From positions 3,043,001-3,107,000 of the forward strand of contig CM018032.1 in assembly GCA_008638375.1 (NCBI GenBank): a stretch of 64,000 bases of DNA, in the 5' to 3' direction. A model generated the notes under the pieces. That model was not told where the DNA came from, did no database searches, and was given only the letters and a program-made list of their open reading frames with translations. The DNA is from Nyssa sinensis (Eukaryota > Streptophyta > Magnoliopsida > Cornales > Nyssaceae). Of this stretch, positions 1 to 11,060 are shown in pieces (position 1 is the first letter of the stretch; each line of letters starts with the position of its first letter). Both the position numbers and the translations under genes were made by a program.

Positions 1-389
1 TTCGTTTGAATTTCGAGTTCCATGATTTCGCATAGAATTTTTTATTGTCGGGTTCTGTATCTTGAACTCTCATTTTATAAGATTTTACCAGCAAGTATGC
101 TTGGGTTTTGAGACAATGGAGGAAAAATGTAAAATAAAATTCCGAATATTATGTTTATGCTGCTTTGGTTTTGGAAAGGGGAAAAAAGTGAAAACTCTAT
201 CCTGACGTCCCAAAGAATGAAAAAAATGAGAAACTGAGATCAAACATATGATTCGTTCCTTTTCACTCATACCCTCTGCAACAAAATAGGTGCTTATGTG
301 TTTTTCACTTTTTTTTTTGTTAATCTCTTCTGATTTTAAATTTACTCTTTTAATCCTCGGAGATTTTTTTCCTTTAACTTTCCTTCTGA
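1..389. other. Non-coding flank, no gene seen
   Basis: AT-rich sequence with stop codons in all frames and T-runs. No exon of the downstream RanBPM-like gene is recognisable here, although this stretch could be intron of that gene. The first LINE-like codons appear around position 390. Confidence 0.4.
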
Positions 390-1976
390 TGTGTTCTTTA
401 AGATGCAATTGGAGGGTAGTTGAGGTGGTGTCTGGCTGGAGGCTGAATTTGCGGAAGAGTGTGATTATTCCAGATGGGGAGGTGGGTGGGATGGATCAGT
501 TGGCTAGTACGCGGGGCTGTAGAGTGGGAGCCCTCCCTTCATCCTATCTGGGTTTGCTGTTGGGGGCCTCTCCTAGTTCAGTCTCTATCTGGGATCCCAT
601 TGCAGGGTGGAAGGGGAAATTCTTGTCTAAGGGAGGAAACTCACCTTGATAAAGTGCACTTTAGGAAACCTCCCAACTTACTATATGTCTTTGTTCTCTA
701 TCCTGAGTATGGTAGCTAGGAGGTTGGAAAAGATTGCGAGAGAATTTTTGTGGGGTGGAGTGGAGGGTGAAAAGAAGATTTATTTAGTTAGTTGGGAAAA
801 CAGTAAAGTCTTCTATTCGGGAGAGGGGGGTGGGTTGGGGGTGAAAGATTTGAGTGCTTCTAACAGGTCGCTTCTTGGGAAGTGGCTGTAGAGGTTTGGG
901 GTTGAGGTTGGTATGTTGTAGAAAGAGGTGGTTATGGTAAAGTATGGGTATGGTAAAGTATGGGTATAGTGGAGTGGGTTGGTTCCTGGGTGACATGGCG
1001 GGTCCTAGGGAGTCTCGGGGTGTGAAAGTCCATTCAAAAGGGTGCGACAAATTTCAACAGACTTGTGAGATTTAGGGTCGGGGAGGGGTCGAGGGTTTTT
1101 TTTGGGATGATATTTGGTGTGGGGAAAGGGCCTTAAAGGAGGAGTATCCTCATCTATTCAGTATTGCCTCTTGCCATGAGGCGGTGGTAGCAGACTATGG
1201 CATCGGGTTTGGTAGGGACATGGTTTGAACCCTTGTTTTCATGAGACACTTTTTTCATTGGAAGTTGGAGTAGGTGAGAGAGTTGATGTGTGTTATTAAT
1301 TGCTATAGTCTATTTCAGGGTAGGGAGGACTCTATGTGGTGGACTTTGGATTCTTGTGGTCTCTTTTTTGTGAGGTCCCACTACAAGGAATTAATGAAAG
1401 GAGGGGCTGGCCAGTTTCTGTGGAGGTTGGTGTGGTATCCTGGCATTCCTTCAAAGGTTGCCTTTTTTGTGTGGGTAGCCTCATAGGGAGCTATTTTGAC
1501 GGTGGACAACCTGCAAAGAAGGGGATTTCATTTGGCTAGTATGTGCTACATGTGCAAGGCAGGGCTGGAGGTGGTGGATCATCTCTTGATTCATTTTTCA
1601 ATGACTAGAGATCTGTGATGTCTTGTTATGGTTATTTTTGGGTGCTCTTGGGTGATGCTAGCCAATTTTATAGGGATGCTATCTTCCTGGGGAGGGATGA
1701 GGGCTAGGAAGGAGATCAAAGCAATTTGGAGTATGGTTCCGCATTGTTTGGTGTGGTGTATATGGAAAGAGCGAAATAGCCATGTTTTTGAGGGGAAAGA
1801 AAATCCCCGTGTTATTTAGGATTCCTTTTGTGTCTCTTATTTTTTTGTGCCAAAAAGACCTGTGCTTATGTTGATTTTTTGGGGTCTTTGGGACCGCAGT
1901 TGTGTAGCTTTGTTTTGTACTGTTGGTTGCCCCCCCTTGGGTGCCATTTATACAAATTTACTTACTTATCAAAGAA
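390..1976 (+). mobile_element. 5'-truncated L1-type LINE relic (RT end plus zf-RVT)
   Basis: This is the 3' third of ORF2 of a plant L1-like retrotransposon, broken by frameshifts and stops. The frame starting near 400 reads VVEVVSGWRLNLRKS, the thumb-side RT segment seen in plant LINEs, followed by a SYLGLLLGAS block near 550. Around 640-890 there is the FLWGG / GGGLGVKDL block. At about 1,534-1,593 a zf-RVT knuckle remains, CYMCKAGLEVVDHLLIH, with its last cysteine lost. The 3' tail near 1,920-1,976 has the C-rich stretch and ACTTACTTATCAAAG ending common in woody-plant LINEs. Endonuclease and catalytic RT motifs are absent, so the copy was truncated on arrival or later deleted. It is dead. 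A fold-back repeat arm abuts its 3' end. Confidence 0.85.
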
Positions 1977-1984
1977 AAACATAA

Positions 1985-2160
1985 GGTAAATTACACTGAC
2001 AATTCCTGAGGTTTGTCAATATTACACATGGACTCCTGAGGTTTTGGAAATTACATTGACCCTCCTGTCATAATTTGTCAGGAGACGGAACTAACATATA
2101 TGTTAAAATTACTTAACTACCCTTAATACTAAATACATTAAAAAAATCATCATCCCTTAC
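1985..2160. repeat. Orphan arm of a fold-back element (TTACACTGACC family)
   Basis: The start GGTAAATTACACTGAC and the repeated pattern of TGAGGTTT followed by AATTACA match the terminal arms of the nested element at 50,981-52,007. The arm starts just after the LINE tail. No matching right arm (GTGTAATTTACC) is visible downstream before 4 kb, so this is one arm only, or the partner arm was replaced by the tandem array next to it. Confidence 0.6.
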
Positions 2161-2185
2161 TCCTCAGTCTCACCCTCCTCCTCCT

Positions 2186-2207
2186 CTCTCTCTCTCTCTC
2201 TCTCTCT
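2186..2207. repeat. (CT)n microsatellite
   Basis: An uninterrupted CT/TC dinucleotide tract preceded by a C/T-rich stretch. It sits between the fold-back arm and the tandem array. Confidence 0.85.
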
Positions 2208-2234
2208 AAACCACCATCGTTGCTGTAACCACCC

Positions 2235-2619
2235 AACTCCATAGCTAAACTCCACCACAACCACGTCTTTTTAAAATCAAACAAAGCCACCACTGCCCCA
2301 ACCAAGAGCCACCGTTACAACCACCAAGCTCCGCCTCCTCCCACAATGAATTTCAATGCCCACGCAACCACCACAATCAGTGGCATCTCTTTCAATTTAA
2401 ACCCAACATCACGCCTCCTGCCTTTTTCAATTCACCAAAAACATTCCAACAAATTGACAATTTTCAATCGATCACAAGTTGTAGAGTGGCAAGGGAAGAC
2501 ACAGATTTATTTCTCTCTCTAGAAAAGAGAAACCCATTTTTGATATTTGATTCAATTTTTGCATATATATATATTTTGCATCATCACTTCCAATAATTCA
2601 TACACAAACACGCGCGCAA

Positions 2620-2652
<33 letters not shown>

Positions 2653-3798
2653 TACACAAACACATACACATACATACATACATACATATAATATAATATA
2701 CACATCCATGTATTTGTAAACTCATCACTAGAGTTGAAAGAGTGAAACCCCAATTTTCAATTTTAGTCAAATCTCAATTGCCAACTCCATAGCCAAACTC
2801 CACCATATCCACGTCTTTTTAAAATCAAACAAAGCCACCATGGCCCCAACCAAGAGTCACCATTACAACCACCAAGCTCCACCTCCTCCCACAATTTATT
2901 TCAATGCCCAGGCAGCCACCACAACCAGTGGCATCTCTTTCAATTTAAACCCAACATCATTCCTCCTGCCTTAAATTCACCAAAAACATTCTAAAAAATT
3001 CACTATTTTCAATCGATCACAAGTTGTAGAGTGGCAAGGTAGGACAAATTTATTTCTCTCTCTAAAAAAGAGAAACCCATTTTTGATATTAGATTCAATT
3101 TTTGCACATATATATATATTTTGCATCATCTCTTTCAATAATTCATAAACAAACACGCGCGCAAATATATATATATACATACATACATACATACAATATA
3201 ATATACACATCCATGTATCTGTAAACTCATCACTGGAGTTGAAAGAGTGAAACCCCAATTTTCAATTTTAGTCAAATTTCAATTGTCAACTCCATAGCCA
3301 AACTCCATCATATCCACGTCTTTTTTAAAATCAAACAAAGCCACCGCTGCCCCAACCAAGAGTCACCGTTACAACCACCACGCTCCACCTCCTCCCACAA
3401 TGAATTTCAATGCCCAGGGAGCCACCACAATCAATCGCATCTCTTTCAATTTAAACCCAACATCACTCCTCCTGCCTTTTTCAATTTACCAAAAACATTC
3501 CAACAAATTCACAATTTTCAATCGATCACAAGTTGTAGAGTGGCAAGGGAAGACGTAGATTTATTTCTCTCTCTAAAAAAGAGAAACCCATTTTTGATAT
3601 TTGATTCAATTTTTGCATATATATATATTTTGCATGATCACTTCCAGTCATTCATACACAAACACACGCACAAATGTATATATATATATATATACATACA
3701 TATAATATAATATACACATCCATGTATCTGTAAACTCATTACTGGAGTTGAAAGAGTGAAACCCCAATTTTCAATTTTAGTCAAATCTCAATTGTCAA
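2235..3798. repeat. Three-copy tandem array, unit about 505-548 bp
   Basis: The landmark AACTCCATAG starts at 2,235, 2,783 and 3,288, and the third copy ends near 3,798 with CAATTTTAGTCAAATCTCAATTG. Copies are highly similar throughout, including an ACACGCGCGCAAATAT stretch. Much of the length difference is in embedded TA, CA and TACA microsatellites. No long frame is shared by all three units, so they do not look like coding repeats. Short minus-strand frames in two of the units come from the repeat itself and should not be called genes. Confidence 0.9.
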
Positions 3799-4229
3799 AT
3801 TTTCAATTTAGCCAAACCCATTTTTTTATTGGCATGATTTTTCCTTTGAAGACGTGATTTTGAGATTTGATGAGATATATATATATATATATATATATAA
3901 TTATATTAGTTCGGTACAAACGTAAAACAATTACTCCTTTCACATGTAATGTGCCTTATTAAAGTTTCAACTTTATAAGAAGACAAGCATCTAGTGCATT
4001 TACATTGAAGCTAAAAGTATGAGCTTCCACAATTAGCCTTCACTTTGAAATAGTAATTGCTTCTAATATCAACTAGAAAAGGGTAATTAAGGAAATTTAA
4101 AGTACTTTTTAACTTGAACTTACGATTTTTCAAAGTGAACATCTAAAAGAAAGGAAAGAGAAACATAATAGAATGGCATGGAGGGAACTTATTAAAAAAA
4201 AAGGCATGGAGGGAGTAGAAAAAGTAGTT
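3799..4229. other. Non-coding spacer
   Basis: AT-rich sequence containing a (TA)n tract at about 3,872-3,900. No coding signal, RNA gene or element end is recognised. Confidence 0.4.
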
Positions 4230-7200
4230 CACTATATTGATGCCATAGGAGGAAGCCCTACGAAATCCTTAAAATTGGAAAAGATTGGTAAAGCAGATAG
4301 GATGGACAGGAACAAAGCAAGAAACTGAGTTCAAGTCCCATGTCGGAAATGGAGGTTTGCAGTGTTTGGAATAATAGATTTGTGGAATAGGCACGAATGG
4401 ATGCAATAGGTGCTGCAGGAGGCATTTTGGTGCTATGGGATAATAGGGTAGTGAAGAAAGAAGATGTCATATGTGGGAAATATTCTATCGCATGCTTATT
4501 ATTGAATATTGAAGATGGCATCTCATGGATCTTTTATAGGGTATATGGTCCAAATTAAGTTGCCAATAGATCGGACTTGTGGTATGAGTTGTCGGGGATT
4601 AGAGGCCTATGGGATATGCCTTGGTGCATAGGAGGAGATTTTAATATTGTGCGTTACTCGGGAGATAGAAAAGGTTGTGCTAGCATCTCCTTGGCTTTGA
4701 GAGATTTCTTCAACCTCATAGAGGTCAATGGGTCGATGGATCTTTCTTTGGTGGGCTTGAGATTCACATTGGCTAACGTGAGGGAGACCCCCACGTCTCA
4801 CATCAATAGGATTTTGGTGTTGCCAAAGTTGGGGGAGCACTTTTATAGGGTGGCTTGGTCTATCCTTTCGAGACCGGTCTCGAATCATGTCCCAATTCTT
4901 CTCGATTGTGGGAGAATTTGGAGGGGGGGAGGGATTTAGATTTGAGAACATATGGTTTAAGGAAGAAGGTTTGTGGAAAGGGTGAAGCAATGGTGGCAAT
5001 CTTACCATGTGGAGGGCTCTCCTAGATTCATTTTAGCCAAGAAATTGAAACTTTTTAGGGAAGATTTGAAGAAATGGAACAAAGAGGAACTTGACAATGT
5101 AGGGATAAGGAAGCTTGTTATTGTGGAAGACATTTGGCATTTTGATTCGACGGAAGAGATAGAACATATATCTCTGGAAGAGATGGGGACAAGAGAAGTT
5201 CAAAGGGAGAGTTTTGCTATTTAATCTAGATGGAAGAGATCATTTAGTGTCAAAAATTAAGATCTTTTTGGCTTTAGGAAGGGACTGCAACACTAGATTT
5301 TTCCATAGGATGGTCAATGCTAATAGAAGAGAGTTAATTAAGTCGGGAGTCTTTGGACTGATGGGGTGGAAAGAAGACGAGGAGAAGACAACGCATTTTT
5401 CTAAAGAGCTCTCTTTTAAACAAGTGAGAAGACCCCAACCCTGTTTTGATGGATTAGAGATGGCAACAATTAATGAGGAGGACATGGAATTATTGGAGAA
5501 GCCCTCTTGGAGAAGGAGGTGGAGAAAGCTTTGAGAGGCTATGATGGAGATAAAGCCCCAAGCCTAGATGGGATTTCATTTGCATTCTTCCATCACTGTT
5601 GATATTTCCTTAAGGAGGAATGGCTACAATCACCACTTACTCAACCATAGGGAGTTTGAAAAGAGCTTGAACACCATTCCTTTAGTTCTAATTTCAAAAA
5701 GGAGGTTCGTCAAACTAGAACTATAAGCAAATTGGCCTAATTGGAAGCATTTACAAGATAATCGCTTAGACCTTGGCCAATAGATCGAAGAAGGTCACAT
5801 GAATAGTCATCTTTGCCACCTAGAATGCGTTCGTGGGAGAGCGTTAGATTTTGGATGCTGTGTGCTAGTAAATATGTAGGGTCAAGGATTAGAAGTCATG
5901 AGCTAGGCCTTTTTTGTAAATTGGACATTAAGAAAATGTATGATAATGTAAATTGGGAGTTTTTGAATCTTGTGATGGATAAAACGGGATTTGGGGTAAA
6001 ATTGAGGAATTGGATTAGAGTTTGCATATTCGTTGTATGCTTCTCAGTGTTGGTAAATGGTTCTACGACTGGATTTTTTTGCTAGCACAAGGGAATCGAG
6101 ACAAGGAGATTCTTTATCGGGCTACTTGTTTACTCTAGTGATTGACATATTGAGCTGCATGGTTCAAAAAGTTATAGATGGAGGGTTTATAAAAGGATTT
6201 GAGGTGGGTAGAATAGGTGGAACACCCATAACAGTGTCCCATCTGCTATTTGCCGACAATACTATTGTGCTTTGTGGGGCTAATGAGGCTCAATTGAGAT
6301 TTCTCAAATGTCAACTGTTATGTTTTGAGGTAATGTCTAGGCTAAACAACCATTTGGCCAAGTGCGAGATTATTCTAGTTGCCTGTTGAAGATTTAAGGA
6401 GATTGGCGAGTAATTTGAATTGCAAAGTGGGTTCCTTCTCAGTTTACTTGGGTCTCCCCATAGGTGCATATCATAAAGCTACTGCAATTTGAGATTTTGT
6501 GATTGAGAGATGTGAAAGGAGGCTTGCCAAATGGAAAAAAAGCAATATTTATCCAAGGGAGGAAAACTCACTCTTAAAAAATCACTCTTTTCGGTCTCTC
6601 GACCCACTTTATGTCTATTTTACTATCCTAGCTTTGGTCGTAGCAAATTTGAGAAGATGCAAAGAGACTTCCTATAAGAGGTAAGAGAGATTACTTTAAA
6701 TATCATTTAGTAAATTGGAAGGTGTGTTCTCTTTTATGTAAGGGTGGTTTGGGTACAGGGCTGCTTAAAGTGTTCAACAAAGCTCTTTTAGGGAAGTGGC
6801 TTTGATAATTTGCGGTAGATCTAGAAAACTAGTGGCGGGTGGTGGCGGCGGCCAAATTTGGGGAGAATCCTCTAGGTTGGAAATGCATGGAGGTTTCAAG
6901 CTCTTATGTGACCGGCCTATAGAAGGAAATTCAGAATGGGTGGTGAGACTTATTGCACATTATTAGTTTTGCAGTGGGAGACAGGAGGACGATTCAATTC
7001 AAGCTTGATCAATGGTGCAAGAAAGGCTCTCTTAATTCCATCTTTCCTTCTCTTTTTAGAGTTGTAGTGAATAAGGGAGCTCTCATTTCAAATTACGCTA
7101 TTCTCTGTTCTGGTGGCACAACATTGGGATCCAATGTTCTTTTGGAACCTGTAGGATGGGGAATTGGAAGAAATTAATTGGTTGTTTGAGTTGCTTTATG

Positions 7201-7290
7201 TTGTCCAATTGAGGGGGAACTTAGTTGATCGCATTGTTTGGAGTTTGAAAAGGAATGGTGGGTTGTCAATGAAATCATTCTTTATTTATT
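4230..7290 (+). mobile_element. Decayed L1-type LINE ORF2 (endonuclease plus RT)
   Basis: A second plant LINE, broken by many frameshifts. Near 4,330-4,930 there is an AP-endonuclease-like block: AAGGILVLWDNRVV, then GGDFNIVRYSGDR, then SNHVPILLDCG. The linker FRFENIWFKEE follows at about 4,937. The RT core follows: DKAPSLDG near 5,550, CKLDIKKMYDNVNWEFL near 5,920, and SRQGDSLSGYLF near 6,100. The catalytic FADD box has become FADN at 6,248-6,259, so even a repaired frame would lack the second catalytic aspartate. The C-terminal region (ERCERRLAKWKK, 6,505; FKLDQWC, 7,000) runs until a MITE inserted at 7,291. ORF1 is missing. The element is inactive. Confidence 0.88.
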
Positions 7291-7567
7291 GAGTAATACT
7301 ATCCTTATCTTAACATTTTACCAAAAAGATTTACCTGTTGACGTGGCTGCTTTTGGTGCTAGTGAATTCAGCCTCTTGGTGCTACTAATGTCAGGTGAGT
7401 CCAAGAGGCTTAATTGACTAGCACTAAAAGACTTAATTGACTAGCACTAAAAGACTTAATTGACTAGCACCCGCATATACCAAGAGACTTAATTGACTAG
7501 CACCCGAACAGCCACGTCAGCAGGTAAGAAAATTTGGTAAAATTTTATGGTATGGATAGCATTACTC
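7291..7567. mobile_element. MULE-type MITE, 277 bp, 58-bp terminal inverted repeats
   Basis: The first 58 bases (GAGTAATACTATCC...) and the reverse complement of 7,510-7,567 (GAGTAATGCTATCC...) align end to end with about a dozen mismatches. The flanks at 7,282-7,290 (TTATTTATT) and 7,568-7,576 (TTCTTTATT) match at 8 of 9 positions. That fits the 9-bp duplication made by Mutator-like transposases. The core is a short tandem repeat and has no frame, so the element depends on a transposase supplied elsewhere. It landed in the dead LINE to its left, so it is younger than that LINE. Confidence 0.85.
7405..7507. repeat. Short tandem repeat inside the MITE
   Basis: Four copies of a roughly 22-bp unit with core CTTAATTGACTAGCAC, the last being more divergent. 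The repeat forms the centre of the MITE at 7,291-7,567. Confidence 0.85.
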
Positions 7568-7576
7568 TTCTTTATT

Positions 7577-8840
7577 TTTATGCCCTGAAACTTTTTTCTT
7601 ATGCCTCACCTCACAAAACATCGGTTACCACTGTCGATATTGAATACTTGATGCGCCACATTTCTATTATGTTGGAAGCCTAGAGAATGGGTGGGACATA
7701 AGCTATCCCATTATAACCAAAGAGTAAACCCCAACTAGTTTTTTTTTTTTTAATTGGTAAAACCTTACGACTAGTTGGAGGTCTTCTAATGGAGCATAAA
7801 TGTTTGCTTTACTGGTAGAAATTGTACCAATTGATATAAAAAATTCAAGAAACCATGTCGATACTCCTTAAATAAAAAAAGAAAGAAACCACGCTTTAAA
7901 ACTTCGCCCAGTACCCGACTTTTCCCTGATTCCCAAAGAGCAACCATCGAAGTTGAGCAAAGCTTTGCATTGAGAGGTGCCCAAAGTAGAGAAAAGTTAA
8001 GACAATTTGAACATGTTTGGATTTGAGCTAGACGTATGACTTGAGAACAACACCCCCAATCCTTTTCAACTTCTAAATTGCTTTGAGGGTAGTATTTTAG
8101 TGCACTTTGTTTTTTAATTTTTTTTTTAAACTTCTCAAAAAAAAAAGAAAAAATTTCAAACCAAAAATTTGAGCATATGTGGCAGCCTTCTCTCTACAAC
8201 CCTAAGCATGGTGCTACATTTAACCAATATTTACAAACAATGAATGGTGCCAAATTTTGGATATAAAAAATCAGCTAAAAGCTTGGAAAGTCTAGACAAA
8301 GATATAAGAAGGCAGATAAAAAATCAATAAAGCTATTGCTTAAAATTCAATTGAAATATATTCTTTGGAAATCTATTCTAATATTCTACAAGTTCAAATG
8401 TGTTGAACCATCAGATTTACTCAACCTTGAAATTTGGTTGAACAAAATCTAACTGAAAACAATCGAGCAGTTTTATTTCCATATTTTTTTTTTTGCTGAA
8501 AATTGGGTTTTTGTGCTTTGAAATACTATATATTGTTTGGCCAAAAGAAAAATAAAAAAATTGGGTACTGGTATTAGAGCTCCAATTTGTGATGCATGAA
8601 TTTCCCTACTCACCTTCACTATACTTCCTTTATGGTATTTCACACAATTTATTATTTTTAGAAGAGTGACACAAGCCCTATGTAAATGTTCCTTACCTCA
8701 TCATATTTGTTTTTGTTTGCATTCAGTTTTTTTCCCCTACTCTTGTTCAGTTATTTTTCCCTGTCAAAACTTCACTCATATTGCCAAGTGGTTATGTTTA
8801 AAAAAAAGGGATAAAAAACCACACTAAATAGACCAAAAAA
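7577..8840. other. Non-coding spacer
   Basis: The sequence just right of the MITE may be a short remnant of the LINE interrupted at 7,290, because joining across one target copy keeps an open frame for a few codons. The rest is AT-rich with A- and T-runs, and I recognise nothing else in it. Confidence 0.35.
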
Positions 8841-9028
8841 TATCATTTGGTAAAAGGGATTGGAAATTGAGAGGAGGAGAGTTTGGGTGGTAAAAAAAGA
8901 TTGCTCTTGGGAAAGGAAGCTGTCTTTCTGCTTGTCTATTCAATTAAACAAGAAAGAAGGGTCTCACTTTATTTCACCATCATACCTTCATTTGTGAAGG
9001 GCAAAAATGTATAAGAAAAGGTTTGTCC

Positions 9029-9425
9029 CATAGTTACCACAATTCGCTATCCCCCTAACGAATTGCGAATTGGGATTGCACGATTCAAAACATAAATCAT
9101 TAGTGATTTAAGAATGCAAGATTTAGCGTACCAATCTAAAATATAAAAAGTTCCAAAAAAATTGTACAACATACAAGAAAATACACACATTATTGGAATT
9201 TTATTTTATAATGGCTTAGATTCGTTGAATTTCTTTTTTGGTTTATCTATATAGATACGTATATTATTACAAATACAATAAAAAACACATCACATTTCAA
9301 ATAAACGTATTTCGTTCTAACAAAGCGATTCGAAGAAACCTACTCCTAACGTATCACGTTTTATAATAAGTGACGATTTACGTTCCCGTTCCACGTACCA
9401 TAACGATCCACGTTCTAGGTAATAT
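9029..9425. mobile_element. Possible small insertion flanked by a 10-bp direct repeat
   Basis: AGGTTTGTCC occurs at 9,019-9,028 and again at 9,426-9,435, immediately around this segment. Its interior is rich in CG-containing words such as AATTCGC, AACGTATCACG and CGATCCACG, unlike its surroundings. The ends (ATAGTTACC and the reverse complement ATATTACC) are only weakly inverted. A MULE-type non-autonomous element is the best guess. Confidence 0.5.
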
Positions 9426-9435
9426 AGGTTTGTCC

Positions 9436-10114
9436 ATTTCCCTCCACATTTCCATCCACTTTAAAAGAGAAATCTAATGTTGGGATGGGAGGGAAACTCG
9501 CCCCCACCTCTTTTTGTTTCCTTCCCCCCTCCTTTCCTAACAAAAAGGAAAGTAAATCCATCCCTTTTCCTTGCCCTATCCTTCTTCCCACTCTTCTCTT
9601 CAACCAAATGAAGCATTATGAAAGATATTAGCATAATGCTAACCCCACAAGAAGCACGTTAGCTGTTTATGTTGGCAAACACGAAAAGTAAAGTCTCCGT
9701 CATCTCCAAAAAGCGGGGTGGTTAGGTTCCAATCTTCATCGATTGGGTGGTCAGATGCAATCTAATCAACTTATTCATCCATTTAGGTATTTGTAGCTAT
9801 TTTCCTATCTAATATTATACAAAAATTAGGTAAAACATAGAATTTGAAGTAATATGTGAATTCAAGGCAGCAATGGGAGATACATATAAAGAACTGTTGG
9901 ATATTTCATTTCCATTTTCATTAGTATTCTTTCAAAAGATTGTCAATTATAAATTAAAATTCTCACTATTATCTGTTGAACATTATTTTTCTTTATATCT
10001 GTCCTGTTTGATGTGTTTTCCATTTCAATTCATGTCCTTCCAAAAAAAAAAAACTTTTTGTTACAAATGTTCATCTATACTTTTTTTTTTAAAGTAAAAG
10101 TTTATATAAGATTA
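9436..10114. other. Non-coding spacer
   Basis: A C/T-rich stretch (9,480-9,600) followed by AT-rich DNA. Small frames occur on both strands but resemble no protein I know and show no codon structure. Confidence 0.4.
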
Positions 10115-10860
10115 AGGCACTAGAGAAACCCACGTACACAGGATGATAAATTTTCTTCCATTGCATAAGATGGTATTTCACCTCCTCCCCTTGCTCGTCC
10201 CGCAGGAATTCCTGTGGACGCTTTTCTGGCCTATTTGCCTCGGATACTGGAATATTAAATAGGGCAATACGTAGGTGAACTAGAAAGAGTACTTTTCAAC
10301 GTCAGATGACCCCCTTTTGACAGATAGTCATCTCCAACCAGCCATCTGACATGCAAACCATTCTATCACTAAATTCCAAACTGCAGTTGACTTAAATGAA
10401 GCCCCAAGAGGCAATCCCGGATAAGTAGAAGAAAGAGAGCCAATCTTACATTCCAAAAATCCTATCAACCCAGCAAACAGTCCACCCCTCCAACTGGTGT
10501 GAATGTGAGCTCACTCTTCCGAATATTACCTTGAGGCCTCAAAACAGCCTGGAGTTAAATCAAAATGCCCCTAAGATACCTCAATTGTTCATCTTCAATG
10601 CCACAGAAAACAACTGTTTTGTCAGCAAAAAAACAGATGAGAAACAGACATGTCTCCCAACGATAGTGCCCGTTTGAAATTTTAACACGCTCAAAACCTC
10701 CATGACTAGAATAAAGAGCAAAGGAGATCCCCTTGCCTGAAGTCCCCTGAACATGGAGAGAAACCAGATGGGGAGCCATATGAATCTTAAAATTTGTTCT
10801 GGTCTTCAAGTTTCAGTCAATTTTGGACAATGTAATTTTATGTAAATTGCGTCTAAAGAC
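10115..10860 (-). mobile_element. Minus-strand L1-type LINE relic (RT palm and thumb)
   Basis: On the minus strand the frame reads VQGTSGKGIS (normally LRQGDPLSP), then GGFERV, then FFADKTVVFCGIEDEQLRYL around 10,555-10,640. FADD has become ADK. The next segment, in another frame, carries IRKSELTF and the ST-PGLPLGAS block of plant LINEs near 10,410. It is a short decayed piece with stops and no intact domain. Confidence 0.8.
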
Positions 10861-11060
10861 CCAACAGCCCGAGTAAGCATTCTGATCAAAACCTCCATAA
10901 CTAGAATAAAGAGCAAAGGAGATCCTTGCCTCAGGTCCCTCAAACATTGAAAGAAACCATAGGGGAGCCATTTGAATCTTAAAATTTGTTCAGGTCATCA
11001 CTTTCAGTCAATTTTGGGCCATCTAAATTTTGTGTAAATTGTGTCTAAAGATTTGTAATT
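10693..11060. repeat. Tandem duplication, period 195 bp, within LINE-derived DNA
   Basis: AAAACCTCCATGACTAGAA at 10,693 recurs with one change at 10,888. The similarity continues through ATAAAGAGCAAAGGAGATCC, GAATCTTAAAATTTGTTC and GTGTCTAAAGA. The copies are clearly diverged, so the duplication is old. The left copy is part of the minus-strand LINE relic. Confidence 0.85.
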
